DNA of 44,612 nt, from NCBI GenBank assembly GCA_036274695.1, contig DASUFF010000166.1, positions 1-44,612 of the forward strand, written 5' to 3'. Shown piece by piece: positions 10,607 through 19,522 of this stretch (positions are counted from its first letter, which is position 1; each line of letters begins with the position of its first letter). The position numbers were made by a program, and so were the translations under genes. This DNA is from DASUFF01 sp036274695. GTDB lineage: Bacteria; UBA10199; JACPAL01; GCA-016699445. Below the pieces are notes generated by a model, which made no database searches, was not told the DNA's origin, and saw only the letters and a list, made by a program, of their open reading frames with translations.

Positions 10607-10928
10607 CTTTTTCGCCCCCCGCTTTGTCCATGGCGTCGAGGAATTTCTGGCGCCTGACCAGGTTCACGCGCCGTTCCCGGTCGATCTCGGCCTTCATTTC
10701 CGGCGACATCGCCTCGTAGGTCCTTTGCCTCGTCTTTTTGAAATCCAGATAGCGGTAGGCGAACAGCAGTCCGAGCGCGAGGACCGCCGCGAGGACGATC
10801 CAGACCTCGTCGGGAACACGCAGGAGATAAAGGAGCCCCACGACCAAGCCCGCGATGAGAAAGGGATAGGAACTCCTGAAAAGCGATAGAACGTAAAGGG
10901 CCAGCTCTTTTCCGCGTCCGTGCACCAT
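10599..10928 (-). CDS. Small membrane protein of unknown function
   Basis: A 109-residue protein from ATG 10928 with two transmembrane helices, centred on SSYPFLIAGLVVGLLYLL and VWIVLAAVLALGLLFAYRYL, and a basic cytoplasmic tail rich in Arg/Lys/Glu (FKKTRQRTYEAMSPEMKAEIDRE falls across two segments). It sits 16 nt after the glnD stop and overlaps the DUF62 gene, so it is part of the same run. No family recognised; in-frame codons upstream of 10928 would read into glnD and have no hydrophobic content. Confidence 0.75.
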   Translation of the reverse strand: MVHGRGKELALYVLSLFRSSYPFLIAGLVVGLLYLLRVPDEVWIVLAAVLALGLLFAYRYLDFKKTRQRTYEAMSPEMKAEIDRERRVNLVRRQKFLDAMDKAGGEKVG

Positions 10929-10944
10929 CACGGCCGATCCTACA

Positions 10945-13674
10945 CTACAAACGCGGCGGGCGCCAATCCGGCGTCGGAGCCTCCTCAATGACCTTGAGGA
11001 GCGAGGCCTTGATCTTCGCCAGCCGGTCTTGGGAGGTGATCTTCTGACCGAAGATGTCCTTCACGTAGAAGGTGTCGGCCGCCTGGTCGAGCTTGGTCGA
11101 GATCTTGGAGACGTCGACATAGAGTCCCAGGGCGGAGAGCATCGAGGTGATTTGATAGAGCAGGCCCGTGCGGTCCTGGGAGTAGATGTCGATGACCGTG
11201 TAGTAGGCCGAGACGTCGTTGTCGATGTCCACGCGCGCCGGCACCACCTGGGCGATCTTTTTCCGGAAGAGAGAGGGACGGAACTTTTCGGCCACGAGGG
11301 CCTCGATCTGGACCTTCCCCTGCAGGACGTCCCGCAGGTCCTTCTCCAGTTTCGCCCACTTGTCGTCCTGAGCTTCCGGCGAATTCGCGATCATGCGCCC
11401 TTCGTGATCGGTCACCTTGAAGACCTGCAGGGCGTGGCCGCGGTTGGAGAGGTTCAGCTGGGCGTCAAAGATGTTGATGTTGTGCGCGGCGAACAAGCCG
11501 GCCATGCGGGAGAAAAGGGTCGAACCCTCCCAGGTCAGCAACGTCACCTCGTTCAACCCCTCCTTCTCCAGGGGCCGTGCCTCGAAGACGATCGGATCGG
11601 AGCGGAAACGCTCCCACAGTTCGACGTGATGGGCGATCTGCCGCGGCGGCGCGGCCAAAAGGTAGCGCGGGGACATCATCGCGAAGAACTCGCGGCACTT
11701 CTCGCGGTCCTCCTCCAGTGGAAACAGGCGCAACACCTCGACCAACACGCGCTGGACCAGCTCGGACACCTTCTCCTTGGTGAACGTCCCCTTCTGAAGC
11801 ACCTCGCGCGTCTTGACGTAGAGGAGGTCGAGCAGGGCCGCCTTCCAGTCCGTCATGGCCTCGGGGTTGGCGGCCTTCACGTCGCAGAAGGTGAGCACGT
11901 GGAGCATCGCCAGCAGCTCCAGGCTCTGCATCGCCTTCGCGAACTGGATGATCAGGTTCTGCTCCTCGAGGTCGCGGCGGAAGGCCACGTGGGTCATGAT
12001 CAGGTGGCTCAATTCCAAAAACTCGAGGGCTTCGACGTCCGCCTGCGGGAAATGCAGGCGCCGCGCGGCCTCGCGAATCAAGGGCGCCCCGCGCTCGACG
12101 TGCCCCTTCCCCTCCCCCTTCCCGACGTCGTGGTAAAGGATGGCGAAGGCCAGGAGCGAGCGGCGGTCGGGAGCGGTGAGCGACTTGACGATTTCGGTGA
12201 TCACCGGATGCCGCTGGGCGTAGTCGCCCTTGGCGATCTTGCCCAACTCCGTCACCGCGAACAGCGAGTGAACGTCGACGGTGTAGACGTGGTAGAGGTT
12301 GTGCTGGACCCGGAACCGCAATTTTCCGAACTCCGGCAGGAAGGCCCCCAGGACGCCGGAGTCGTTCATGGCCGAGAGCATCTCCCCCAGCCCTTCGGGC
12401 CGCGAGAGCATGTCGCGGAAATAAAGGCAGATGACGCGGTCCTTTCGGAAACGGTCGTTGATCAGCGGCAGCGCCTTCTCGATGCGGTCCTTCGCCACGT
12501 CGTCCAGCTCCACGCCCAGGGTGCGGGCGATCTCGAAGATCTTGAGGAGATAGATCGGCTCCTTCTCGAAGACGTCGGGCGAGGCGACCGTCAGGCGCCC
12601 GTCGATGATCCAGCAATGCTCGTCCTTCAACGGCGTTTTGGCCGGCGGAAAGAGTTTCGGCTCGACGCGCTTGATCCGCCGGATCGCCTTGGACGTCAGG
12701 TTCCGGATATTGGCGGCGACCCGGTAATACTTCTGCATGAAGACCTCGACGCCCAGGAATTGGGAGTCGTTCTTGTAGCCGAACCAATGCGCGATGGGCT
12801 CCTGGTACTCGACGGAAAGTTGGTCGGCCCGGCGCCCCGTCCGTCGGTGCAGCTCGTTCCTCAGCCGCCAAAGAAAGCCGAGCGAGTCCCAGAGGGTATG
12901 AAATTCCTCGTCGTTCAGGATGCCGCGCGCGACCAGGTCGCTGGGGCCTTCGATGCGGTCGAAGATCCGCCCGAACCAGTAGAGGGTGTGGTAGTCGCGC
13001 AGCCCCCCCTCCCCTTCCTTCAAGTTCGGCTCGAGGAGGTAGACCGAGCCTCCATACTTCTCCAGGCGCTCCGCGTTCTCGGCCGTCTTGAGGCGGAAGA
13101 ACCGCTCGCGGTTGGACTTCGAGGAAAAATATTTGTCGACCGTGGCCTTCAGGGATTCGCTCAAGGACGCCTCGCCCACCAGGTGACGCGCGTCGATCAA
13201 GGAGGTCAGGATGGTCATGTCCTCGTCCATGAGCTTGCGGCAATCCTTGACGGTGCGGACGGCGAACCCGACCTCGAGGCCGGCGTCCCACAGGGGTTGA
13301 AGCACATTCAGGTTCAGGAATTTTATGAACTCCTGAGCCTTGCCGTCGTAGAGGAAGAGGACGTCGATGTCGGAATGCAGGCACAGCTCGCGGCGCCCGT
13401 AACCGCCCTGGCTCAAGAGAGCGGCCTGGAAGGATTTGGCGCCGCCGTGCCGGCGCCGGAAGTCGTCCCTGGCATTGAGGAAGAGAGAGGACAGGAGGCG
13501 GTCCATCGCCTCCGTGCGGTAGAGAATCGCGTCGGACGGGTCCTCGTGCTCGGCGTGGAGTTTCTCCAAACGTTCGCGGACGGCCCCGAGGTAGGACTTC
13601 ACGCCGGCCAGGAGGTCGCCCTCGAGCGACAAGGGCGGCAGAAGGTCCAGGGAGGACGGGGAGGCCAGCGTCAT
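10945..13674 (-). CDS. glnD: Bifunctional [protein-PII] uridylyltransferase / uridylyl-removing enzyme
   Basis: Nitrogen sensor that uridylylates PII when glutamine is low and removes UMP when it is high. The 909-residue protein has the nucleotidyltransferase motif GGYGRRELCLHSDIDVLFLY (about residues 90-109), a PII-uridylyltransferase domain, the HD hydrolase signature ILYHDVGKGEGKGH, and two C-terminal ACT domains, seen as EVTLLTWEGSTLFSRMAGLF and VIDIYSQDRTGLLYQITSML, which bind glutamine. The ATG at 13674 overlaps the amidase stop as ATGA; upstream extension of the frame is spurious. No glnB or glnA is in the window. Confidence 0.97.
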   Translation of the reverse strand: MTLASPSSLDLLPPLSLEGDLLAGVKSYLGAVRERLEKLHAEHEDPSDAILYRTEAMDRLLSSLFLNARDDFRRRHGGAKSFQAALLSQGGYGRRELCLHSDIDVLFLYDGKAQEFIKFLNLNVLQPLWDAGLEVGFAVRTVKDCRKLMDEDMTILTSLIDARHLVGEASLSESLKATVDKYFSSKSNRERFFRLKTAENAERLEKYGGSVYLLEPNLKEGEGGLRDYHTLYWFGRIFDRIEGPSDLVARGILNDEEFHTLWDSLGFLWRLRNELHRRTGRRADQLSVEYQEPIAHWFGYKNDSQFLGVEVFMQKYYRVAANIRNLTSKAIRRIKRVEPKLFPPAKTPLKDEHCWIIDGRLTVASPDVFEKEPIYLLKIFEIARTLGVELDDVAKDRIEKALPLINDRFRKDRVICLYFRDMLSRPEGLGEMLSAMNDSGVLGAFLPEFGKLRFRVQHNLYHVYTVDVHSLFAVTELGKIAKGDYAQRHPVITEIVKSLTAPDRRSLLAFAILYHDVGKGEGKGHVERGAPLIREAARRLHFPQADVEALEFLELSHLIMTHVAFRRDLEEQNLIIQFAKAMQSLELLAMLHVLTFCDVKAANPEAMTDWKAALLDLLYVKTREVLQKGTFTKEKVSELVQRVLVEVLRLFPLEEDREKCREFFAMMSPRYLLAAPPRQIAHHVELWERFRSDPIVFEARPLEKEGLNEVTLLTWEGSTLFSRMAGLFAAHNINIFDAQLNLSNRGHALQVFKVTDHEGRMIANSPEAQDDKWAKLEKDLRDVLQGKVQIEALVAEKFRPSLFRKKIAQVVPARVDIDNDVSAYYTVIDIYSQDRTGLLYQITSMLSALGLYVDVSKISTKLDQAADTFYVKDIFGQKITSQDRLAKIKASLLKVIEEAPTPDWRPPRL

Positions 13675-14729
13675 AGGTCGCCCTTCTCCTGAGAAGACTT
13701 CCAATAACGGGCGACGGCGTCCGCGATCGCGTTGGCCATGTCCTTTTGGTAGGCGACTTGCTTGAGGCGCTTGCCCTCCTCCGCGTTGGTAACGAAGCCC
13801 GTTTCGATCAGGAGGCTGGGGCATTTGGCGCCCACCAAAACGTAGAAGAGGGCCGTCTTCACCTCCAGGCGCTCGATGTCGTACTTGTCGACCAGCGATT
13901 TCCGGAACGATCGTTTGACCTCGCCGGCGAGGACGGCGGATTCCTCGGTGGCCGCTGTCTGGAGGAGATCGGAGAGGATCTCCTCCAGGTCCTGGCCCTG
14001 TTTCGGCGCGCCTTCGTTCTCGCGGGAGGCGAGGCGTTGCGAGGCCTCGTCGGTGGCCTTGTTCAGGTAATAGATTTCCAAACCCCGGGCGTCCGGATTC
14101 TTGGCGGCGTTGGCGTGGACGGAGAGGAAGAGATCGGCCTGGCGCCGGTTGGCGATGCGGTCGCGCTCTCCCAGCGTGACGAAAACGTCATTCGCCCTGG
14201 TGAACGACACTTTCGCCCCCAATTTCTTCTTCAAGGCCGCGGCCAGCTGCTTGGCGATCTGGAGGACGACGTCCTTTTCGCGGACGATCGTCTTCTTCTT
14301 GCCCTTGCCGAAGACGCCTTGAGCCCCGGGGTCCTTCCCGCCGTGGCCGGCGTCGATGACGATCACCGGCGGCGCCAGCACGGCCTGGGTTTCCGCCATG
14401 GCCTGCTCCGCCGCCTCGGGTTCCAGCACGATCCGCGGCTCTTCTTTCGCCGTCTTTTTCTGGTCCTTCTCTTCTTTTTGCTTCTTTTTCTTGCCGTCCT
14501 TCGGCGCCTCAACGACGATCTTCTTCTTGGGATTGTCAGGATCGACGAGCTCGACGGACTCGCCGTTCTCTTGGGCGCGGATGATGGCCTCGACGCCGTT
14601 CATGCGCGGCTGGGAGGCTTTTTTCGATTTCTTCTTTTTCGATTTCGCCCACGCCTCGGGGGACGCGAAGACGCAGAGCATCAGCGCGCACAGAAAGAAG
14701 ACGAGGAAGCACCGGAACGCCTTTCGCAT
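13671..14729 (-). CDS. N-acetylmuramoyl-L-alanine amidase (Amidase_3)
   Basis: Exported zinc amidase that cuts the lactyl-peptide bond of peptidoglycan, as AmiA/B/C do in cell separation. Residues 1-28 form a signal peptide (hydrophobic FLVFFLCALMLCVFA, cleavage after AWA). A Lys-rich linker of about 100 residues follows, then the catalytic domain with zinc ligands in VIDAGHGGKD, the REKD glutamate, SVHAN, and the catalytic Glu in LLIETGFVTN. The helix-containing insert between SVHAN and IETGF resembles the regulatory helix of AmiB/AmiC-type enzymes. ATG 14729 overlaps the mutS stop (TGATG) and the end overlaps glnD. Confidence 0.94.
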   Translation of the reverse strand: MRKAFRCFLVFFLCALMLCVFASPEAWAKSKKKKSKKASQPRMNGVEAIIRAQENGESVELVDPDNPKKKIVVEAPKDGKKKKQKEEKDQKKTAKEEPRIVLEPEAAEQAMAETQAVLAPPVIVIDAGHGGKDPGAQGVFGKGKKKTIVREKDVVLQIAKQLAAALKKKLGAKVSFTRANDVFVTLGERDRIANRRQADLFLSVHANAAKNPDARGLEIYYLNKATDEASQRLASRENEGAPKQGQDLEEILSDLLQTAATEESAVLAGEVKRSFRKSLVDKYDIERLEVKTALFYVLVGAKCPSLLIETGFVTNAEEGKRLKQVAYQKDMANAIADAVARYWKSSQEKGDL

Positions 14730-17197
14730 CAGAACAAATCCCCCTGTCCTTCGGGTCTTTTGTTCCGCCGCTTGGCGATGCGCGGCTGTCCTTCCGGCTC
14801 CAGTTCTCCGGATTCGAGGTTTTTCAGGACCTCCTTGGCCCGCTCCACGACCTCCGGCGGCAAACCCGCCAGCCGCGCCACGTGGATGCCGAAGCTATGG
14901 TTCATCCCGCCGGCGACGAGGCGGTAGAGGAAGACCACGTCGTCCCCCTCCTGCTTCACCTGCACGTTGTAGTTCTTGATGCCCGGCCGGGTCAGGGCCA
15001 GGTCGATCAGTTCGTGGTAGTGTGTGGCGAAGAGCGTGCGGGATTTGAGAGCGTCGTGCAGATACTCGGCCACCGCCCAGGCGATCGAGATGCCGTCGAA
15101 GGTGGACGTGCCGCGGCCGATCTCGTCCAAGAGCACCAGGCTCCGCTCGGTGGCGTTGTGCAGGATGTTCGCCGTCTCGCACATCTCCACCATGAACGTG
15201 CTCTCCCCGCGCGCCAGCCGGTCGGCCGCGCCCACGCGCGTGAAGATCTGGTCGACGATGCCGACCTCCGCTACTTCCGCCGGAACGAAAGAACCCGCCT
15301 GGGCCATCAGCGTGAGGACGCCGGCTGAGCGGATGACGGTGGATTTTCCGGCCATGTTCGGGCCCGTGATCATCAGAAAGCGATCGCCGGCGACGTCCAT
15401 CGAAAGATCGTTCGGCACAAAGCTGCCCGCGGGGAGGTTCTTCTCGACTAAAGGATGTCTTCCCTGGCTGATTTTCAAGCGGCCGTCCTCGTGAAGGACG
15501 GGCCTCACCGTCCGATGGCTTCGCGCGTATTCGGAGAAGCTCTGCAGGGCGTCCAGTTCGGCGACGCGGTCGGCCTGCGCCTGGAGTTCGGGAACCTCCG
15601 CCAGAGCGGCGTCCCGCAAGTCGCAGAAGAGCTTGTACTCGAGGCCCTTGATCCGCTCCTCGGCCCCCAGGACCTTGTCCTCGAAGGACTTCAGTTCCGG
15701 CGTGATGTAGCGCTCGGCGTTGGCGAGCGTCTGCTTGCGGATGAAATCCGCCGGAACCTTCGAGAGATGCGCGGCCGTCACCTCCAGGTAGTAGCCGAAG
15801 ACCTGGTTGAAGCGGACCTTGAGCGACCCGATGCCCGTCCGCTGCCGCTCGCGCTCCTCGATGGCGGCGATAGAGCCCTTGGCGTCCGTCTGGATCTTCC
15901 TCAACTCGTCCAACTCCGGACTCACGCCGTCCCGCACGATCCCGCCGTCCTTCAAGGCCAGCGGAGGCGTCTCCACCAGCGTCTTCAGGATTTTTTCCTT
16001 CAGGAGCGGCGCATCGTACCAATCGCGGATCCATCCGGCGAAGAGGCCGGCCTTCAGTTCGGAGAGGATCGGCTTGAGACGGGACAAGGCCTCCAGCGAA
16101 TCCGCCAGAGCCCGCAAATCCCGGGCGTTGGCCGTCCCGAGCGACAGGCGACTGTTGATGCGCTCCAGGTCGTAGACGTTCTGAAGGCAGGATTGGACCG
16201 CCTCCAAGACGCGCGGGCGTCCGACCAGTTCCTCGACGGCGTCGAGCCGCGCTTCGATCGCCTCCTTGCGGAGGAGCGGCGCCAGGAGCCAATCCCGAAA
16301 CTTCCGCGCGCCCATCGCCGTCTTCGTGGCATCGAGGAAGTCGGAGAGGTCGTCGACGTTCAGATTTTTCCGCGAATCCTCGCCGATCGCCATACTCTCC
16401 TTCCGCTCGTGGAGTTTCAGAGGCCTCAGATGCGCCATGCGCCCGACTTTCTGAGTCTCGCGCACGTAATGGAGGATGGCTCCCGCGGCGATCACCCCCG
16501 CGGGGGCCGCCTCGCAACCGAAGCCGGAGAGCGTCGCCACCTGGAACTGGTCGCAGAGGATCTTGCGGGCGTAGGTCTCGTCCCACACCCAGACGGGCGT
16601 GCGGCTCAGGCAATAACGTTCCTTGAAGGGATCGAAGACGGGAACGCCCTCGGAGACGACGAGTTCACGGGGTTCCAATGCGCTCAAGGCGCCGAGAAGC
16701 GTCTCCGGCGTCCCCGGAATCTCAAAACAGCGGAAGTCGCCGGTGGCAATGTCCAAAAAGGCGATGCCCCAGACCTCGCCGTCGCGGTGAACGGAGGCCA
16801 GGTATTGGTGGACGGTCTTTTGGGAACGGTCGACGCCGTCGAGGAATCCCGCCAGTCCCGGAGTCACCACGCGCACCACTTCCCGGCGAACCACCCCTTT
16901 CGCTTCTTTGGGATCTTCGACCTGATCGCAGACGGCGACCTTGTAACCCTTCTCCACCAACTTCTCGAGATAGGGCTGATACGAATGATGCGGTATCCCG
17001 CAGAGGGGCACGGGATTCGGGTCGTTCTTGTTGCGGGAGGTTAAAACGATGTCCAGGACCTTCGCAGCGGTCACCGCGTCGTCGTAGAACATTTCGTAGA
17101 AATCGCCGATGCGGTAGAAAAGAATGGCGTCTTTATGTTGTTCTTTGATCTCCCGGTACTGCCGGAGCATGGGAGTATCGCTGGATTCGGCTGGCAC
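14729..17197 (-). CDS. mutS: DNA mismatch repair protein MutS
   Basis: Recognises mismatches and starts repair with MutL. The mismatch-binding GDFYEMF is near the N-terminus, and the C-terminal ATPase has Walker A GPNMAGKST, LVLLDEIGRGTSTFDG and ATHYHEL. At 822 residues it is slightly shorter than E. coli MutS, ending about 40 residues after the helix-turn-helix region. The GTG start at 17197 is supported by GAGGTG at about 9 nt upstream; an ATG nine codons later lacks such a site. The 79-nt gap to pgeF holds only a short hairpin (CACCC, GATA loop, GGGTG at 17231-17244), with no clear terminator. Confidence 0.97.
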   Translation of the reverse strand: MPAESSDTPMLRQYREIKEQHKDAILFYRIGDFYEMFYDDAVTAAKVLDIVLTSRNKNDPNPVPLCGIPHHSYQPYLEKLVEKGYKVAVCDQVEDPKEAKGVVRREVVRVVTPGLAGFLDGVDRSQKTVHQYLASVHRDGEVWGIAFLDIATGDFRCFEIPGTPETLLGALSALEPRELVVSEGVPVFDPFKERYCLSRTPVWVWDETYARKILCDQFQVATLSGFGCEAAPAGVIAAGAILHYVRETQKVGRMAHLRPLKLHERKESMAIGEDSRKNLNVDDLSDFLDATKTAMGARKFRDWLLAPLLRKEAIEARLDAVEELVGRPRVLEAVQSCLQNVYDLERINSRLSLGTANARDLRALADSLEALSRLKPILSELKAGLFAGWIRDWYDAPLLKEKILKTLVETPPLALKDGGIVRDGVSPELDELRKIQTDAKGSIAAIEERERQRTGIGSLKVRFNQVFGYYLEVTAAHLSKVPADFIRKQTLANAERYITPELKSFEDKVLGAEERIKGLEYKLFCDLRDAALAEVPELQAQADRVAELDALQSFSEYARSHRTVRPVLHEDGRLKISQGRHPLVEKNLPAGSFVPNDLSMDVAGDRFLMITGPNMAGKSTVIRSAGVLTLMAQAGSFVPAEVAEVGIVDQIFTRVGAADRLARGESTFMVEMCETANILHNATERSLVLLDEIGRGTSTFDGISIAWAVAEYLHDALKSRTLFATHYHELIDLALTRPGIKNYNVQVKQEGDDVVFLYRLVAGGMNHSFGIHVARLAGLPPEVVERAKEVLKNLESGELEPEGQPRIAKRRNKRPEGQGDLF

Positions 17198-17276
17198 GTT
17201 TCACACCTCAAGGAAATAACGACTGAATCGCACCCGATAGGGTGTGCCAACGACCTATTCAAGTTGGGCGGATTGC

Positions 17277-17924
17277 TCAACCCAAAATTTGAATGAAATT
17301 CACCATCCGGCCGGCCTTCTCCCCGTCCCGGCGGTAGGACCAGAAGAGGTCGGGGCAGCAGTGGGTGCAGAGGTCGATCCGGTCGATGCGGGTGTCCGCG
17401 ACGCCCGATTCTTTGAGTTGGAGGCGGTTGGCCTGCGCGACGTCCAACAACCACTTGGTTTCGGAGATTCTTTTCAGAAGGGGCCAGCCGGGGAACTCTT
17501 TCGCGAAATCGCCGGCCACGTCGGCCTCGACCTCGAAGCAACGTCCGGCCATGTTCGGCCCCAAGGCGCAGACCAGATTCTCGGCCTTCCCTCCCTTCTC
17601 TTCGATCCGCCGGATCGCCGCCTGGGCGGCGCGCAGGAGGGTCCCCTTCCAACCGGCATGGACGGCGGCGACGATTTTCTTCTCCGTCTCCACCATCAGG
17701 ATCGGCTGGCAGTCCGCCGTTTTCACGGCGGCCGAAAGACCGGGTCGATCGGTTAAAACCGTATCGTAGTCTTCGGGTTCAGAGGTGGGCACCGCCTCCG
17801 GTTCTAAGATCGCCACGCCATGCACCTGCTTCACGGTCACGGCGTTCGCCGGGCGCGGATCGGCGATCGTTCCGAAGCCGTGGGCGATCCACGAAATTTT
17901 CTGAAGCAACGGGGAGACTATCAT
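17277..17924 (-). CDS. pgeF: Laccase-domain protein, peptidoglycan editing factor family
   Basis: YfiH/YlmD family (COG1496). Members are reported as peptidoglycan editing factors and as purine nucleoside phosphorylase/adenosine deaminase enzymes, so the native substrate is debated. The three metal-ligand motifs are present: VKQVHG, KTADCQPIL and AAVHAGWKGTLL, and the terminal THCCPDLFWSYRRDG is typical. The ATG at 17924 overlaps the rluD stop (ATGA), giving 215 residues, slightly short because the N-terminal strand region is compact. rluD-pgeF adjacency is a common bacterial arrangement and supports both calls. Confidence 0.92.
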   Translation of the reverse strand: MIVSPLLQKISWIAHGFGTIADPRPANAVTVKQVHGVAILEPEAVPTSEPEDYDTVLTDRPGLSAAVKTADCQPILMVETEKKIVAAVHAGWKGTLLRAAQAAIRRIEEKGGKAENLVCALGPNMAGRCFEVEADVAGDFAKEFPGWPLLKRISETKWLLDVAQANRLQLKESGVADTRIDRIDLCTHCCPDLFWSYRRDGEKAGRMVNFIQILG

Positions 17925-18853
17925 TTCAAGCACTCTATCACGGATCGCATGTCCTCGGGCAGAGGGGCCTCGAAATTCAACGTCTTTCCGGTCGTCGGAT
18001 GGGCGAAGGACAGGCGCCAGGCGTGGAGCATGGGACGGGTCAACCCTTCCAAGACGGCGGCGGCCGTTTCGTCCTTGACGGACGAAAGGTAACTTTTGGC
18101 GCCGTAGGCGGAATCTCCGACGACGGGATGATGCGTTTCGGAGAGGTGCACGCGGATCTGGTGGGTCCGGCCGGTCTCGATCTTGATTTTCAGCAACGAC
18201 AGTAGGGGCGCATGGCCATGCGTCCCTACACGGAATTCTCGGACCACTTCCCAATGCGTGACGGCATTGCGGCCGAATTTGGTGCGGCTGGAGAATTTCT
18301 TGCGGTGGATCGTATCGCGTCCGATGGCGAAGTCGATGGTGCCGGCCTTCTGCTTGTAGGTCCCGAAGACTAAGGCCTGATAGGTCTTGTCGACCTCGCG
18401 GTCTTTGAATTGCTGGGCCAGTTTTCGTTGGACGAGCTCGTTCTTGGCGACGACCATCACGCCCGAGGTCCCCTTGTCCAAACGATGGACGATTCCGGGC
18501 CGAAGGTCGTTTGAAGCGCCTTTCCGGCCCAGGTGGTGCAGCACGGCGCTGACGAGCGTGCCCGTAAAATGTCCGGGAGCCGGATGAACGACCATGCCGG
18601 CGGCCTTGTTCAGAATCAGAAGGTCGTCGTCCTCATGGAGAATTGCGAGCGGAAGCTCTTCCGCCTCGGCCTTGGGAATGGGCGGCGCGCGGCGGACCAT
18701 CTCGATGGTTTCGCCTCCGGTGAGGAGAAAGCTGGGCTTGCGCTTCTCCCCATTCACCAAAACGAAACCATCTTCGATCAATTTTTTGATCTGGGTGCGG
18801 CTGTAATGCCGGTGCTGCGAAGCGAGATAGGCGTCTAGGCGGGTCTTGTTCAA
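17921..18853 (-). CDS. rluD: Ribosomal large subunit pseudouridine synthase, RluD type
   Basis: Makes pseudouridines in 23S rRNA. An N-terminal S4 RNA-binding domain (RLDAYLASQHRHYSRTQIKK) is followed by the catalytic PGIVHRLDKGTSGVMVVAKN with the invariant Asp, then KTYQALV, GRTHQIRVHL and HPVVGDSAYG. I place the start at TTG 18853, which overlaps the HNH-gene stop as TTGA and has AAAGAAGA just upstream; the frame stays open into the HNH gene but those residues are not S4-like. A 28-bp palindromic element (18202-18229) is translated in frame as VGTHGHAPL in the strand before KIKIETGRTHQ, adding about ten residues. Confidence 0.93.
   Translation of the reverse strand: MNKTRLDAYLASQHRHYSRTQIKKLIEDGFVLVNGEKRKPSFLLTGGETIEMVRRAPPIPKAEAEELPLAILHEDDDLLILNKAAGMVVHPAPGHFTGTLVSAVLHHLGRKGASNDLRPGIVHRLDKGTSGVMVVAKNELVQRKLAQQFKDREVDKTYQALVFGTYKQKAGTIDFAIGRDTIHRKKFSSRTKFGRNAVTHWEVVREFRVGTHGHAPLLSLLKIKIETGRTHQIRVHLSETHHPVVGDSAYGAKSYLSSVKDETAAAVLEGLTRPMLHAWRLSFAHPTTGKTLNFEAPLPEDMRSVIECLK
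18202..18229. repeat. GTAGGGG-family palindromic element inside rluD
   Basis: A 28-bp inverted repeat with ends GTAGGGGCG and CGTCCCTAC and centre CATGGCCATG. It differs from the nnrDE copy (1105-1132) at only a few paired positions and is translated from the minus strand in the same frame, as VGTHGHAPL. Confidence 0.85.
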
Positions 18854-19449
18854 TCTTCTTTGAGTTCGAGGTTCCAGTAACTGAAGTCGACGATGTTGAT
18901 GAACGGCTTCCATTCCTCATGCCGGATCTCACGGATCGAGAGATCGACGAAGGGCGTCCAATGGGGACGGGATGGCGTGCGGATGAGCTTCATGTGCGCT
19001 TGCGAGGGCGACAGGCCGCCCTTCTTCCGGTTGCACGGGATGCAGCTCGTGACGACGTTCTCCCACGTGGTCTTCCCGCCCTGCGTCCGCGGAACGACGT
19101 GATCGAGGTTCAAGTCGGATCGCGGCAGGCGCTTGCCGCAGAACTGGCACATGTTCCCGTCGCGCAGGTAGATGTTGTGGCGAGAGAAACGCACGTGGCG
19201 CTTCGGCACGCGGTCGTAGGTCTGCAGGAGGATCACGCGCGGGATGCGGATGACCCGGTTGATCAGGCCGATCTTTTCGTGATGTTCGGCGACGGAGAGC
19301 TCGCTCCAGCTGTGGAAATCGAAGGTCTCGAACTGGCGGTCCACCGCCTTGGCGATCCCCATGTAGAGGAGCGTGAAGGCCCGGCGCAAAGAGGTGACGT
19401 GGATCGGGATGTACGATCGGTTGAGAACTAAGACCTGGCTGGATAGCAT
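18850..19449 (-). CDS. HNH endonuclease domain protein
   Basis: A 199-residue protein of a widely conserved HNH family often seen in otherwise housekeeping contexts. A conserved N-terminal region (SSQVLVLNRSYIPIHVTSLR) precedes a zinc-stabilised HNH module: CQFCGKRLPRSDLNLDHVVP, then GGKTTWENVVTSC and CNRKKGG. Substrate and role are unknown; related proteins are annotated McrA-like but this is not a restriction locus. It is the first gene of the minus-strand run, divergent from pyrD with a 73-nt gap, and its stop overlaps the rluD start. Confidence 0.88.
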   Translation of the reverse strand: MLSSQVLVLNRSYIPIHVTSLRRAFTLLYMGIAKAVDRQFETFDFHSWSELSVAEHHEKIGLINRVIRIPRVILLQTYDRVPKRHVRFSRHNIYLRDGNMCQFCGKRLPRSDLNLDHVVPRTQGGKTTWENVVTSCIPCNRKKGGLSPSQAHMKLIRTPSRPHWTPFVDLSIREIRHEEWKPFINIVDFSYWNLELKED

Positions 19450-19522
19450 TCCCCATTAAAATCCGCGAAAAGCGTTTGAAGGTCAAGGCGGATTTGGGCC
19501 ATACAATGACGCAACGGCTCAC

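Noticed and set aside
17198..17276. Terminator between pgeF and mutS
   Set aside because: The hairpins there (CACCC-GATA-GGGTG; TTGGG...CCCAA) are short and have no following T-run on the minus strand.
19450..19522. A clear promoter pair in the HNH/pyrD divergent gap
   Set aside because: A TACAAT box is visible for pyrD but no -35 at proper spacing, and nothing convincing for the HNH gene.
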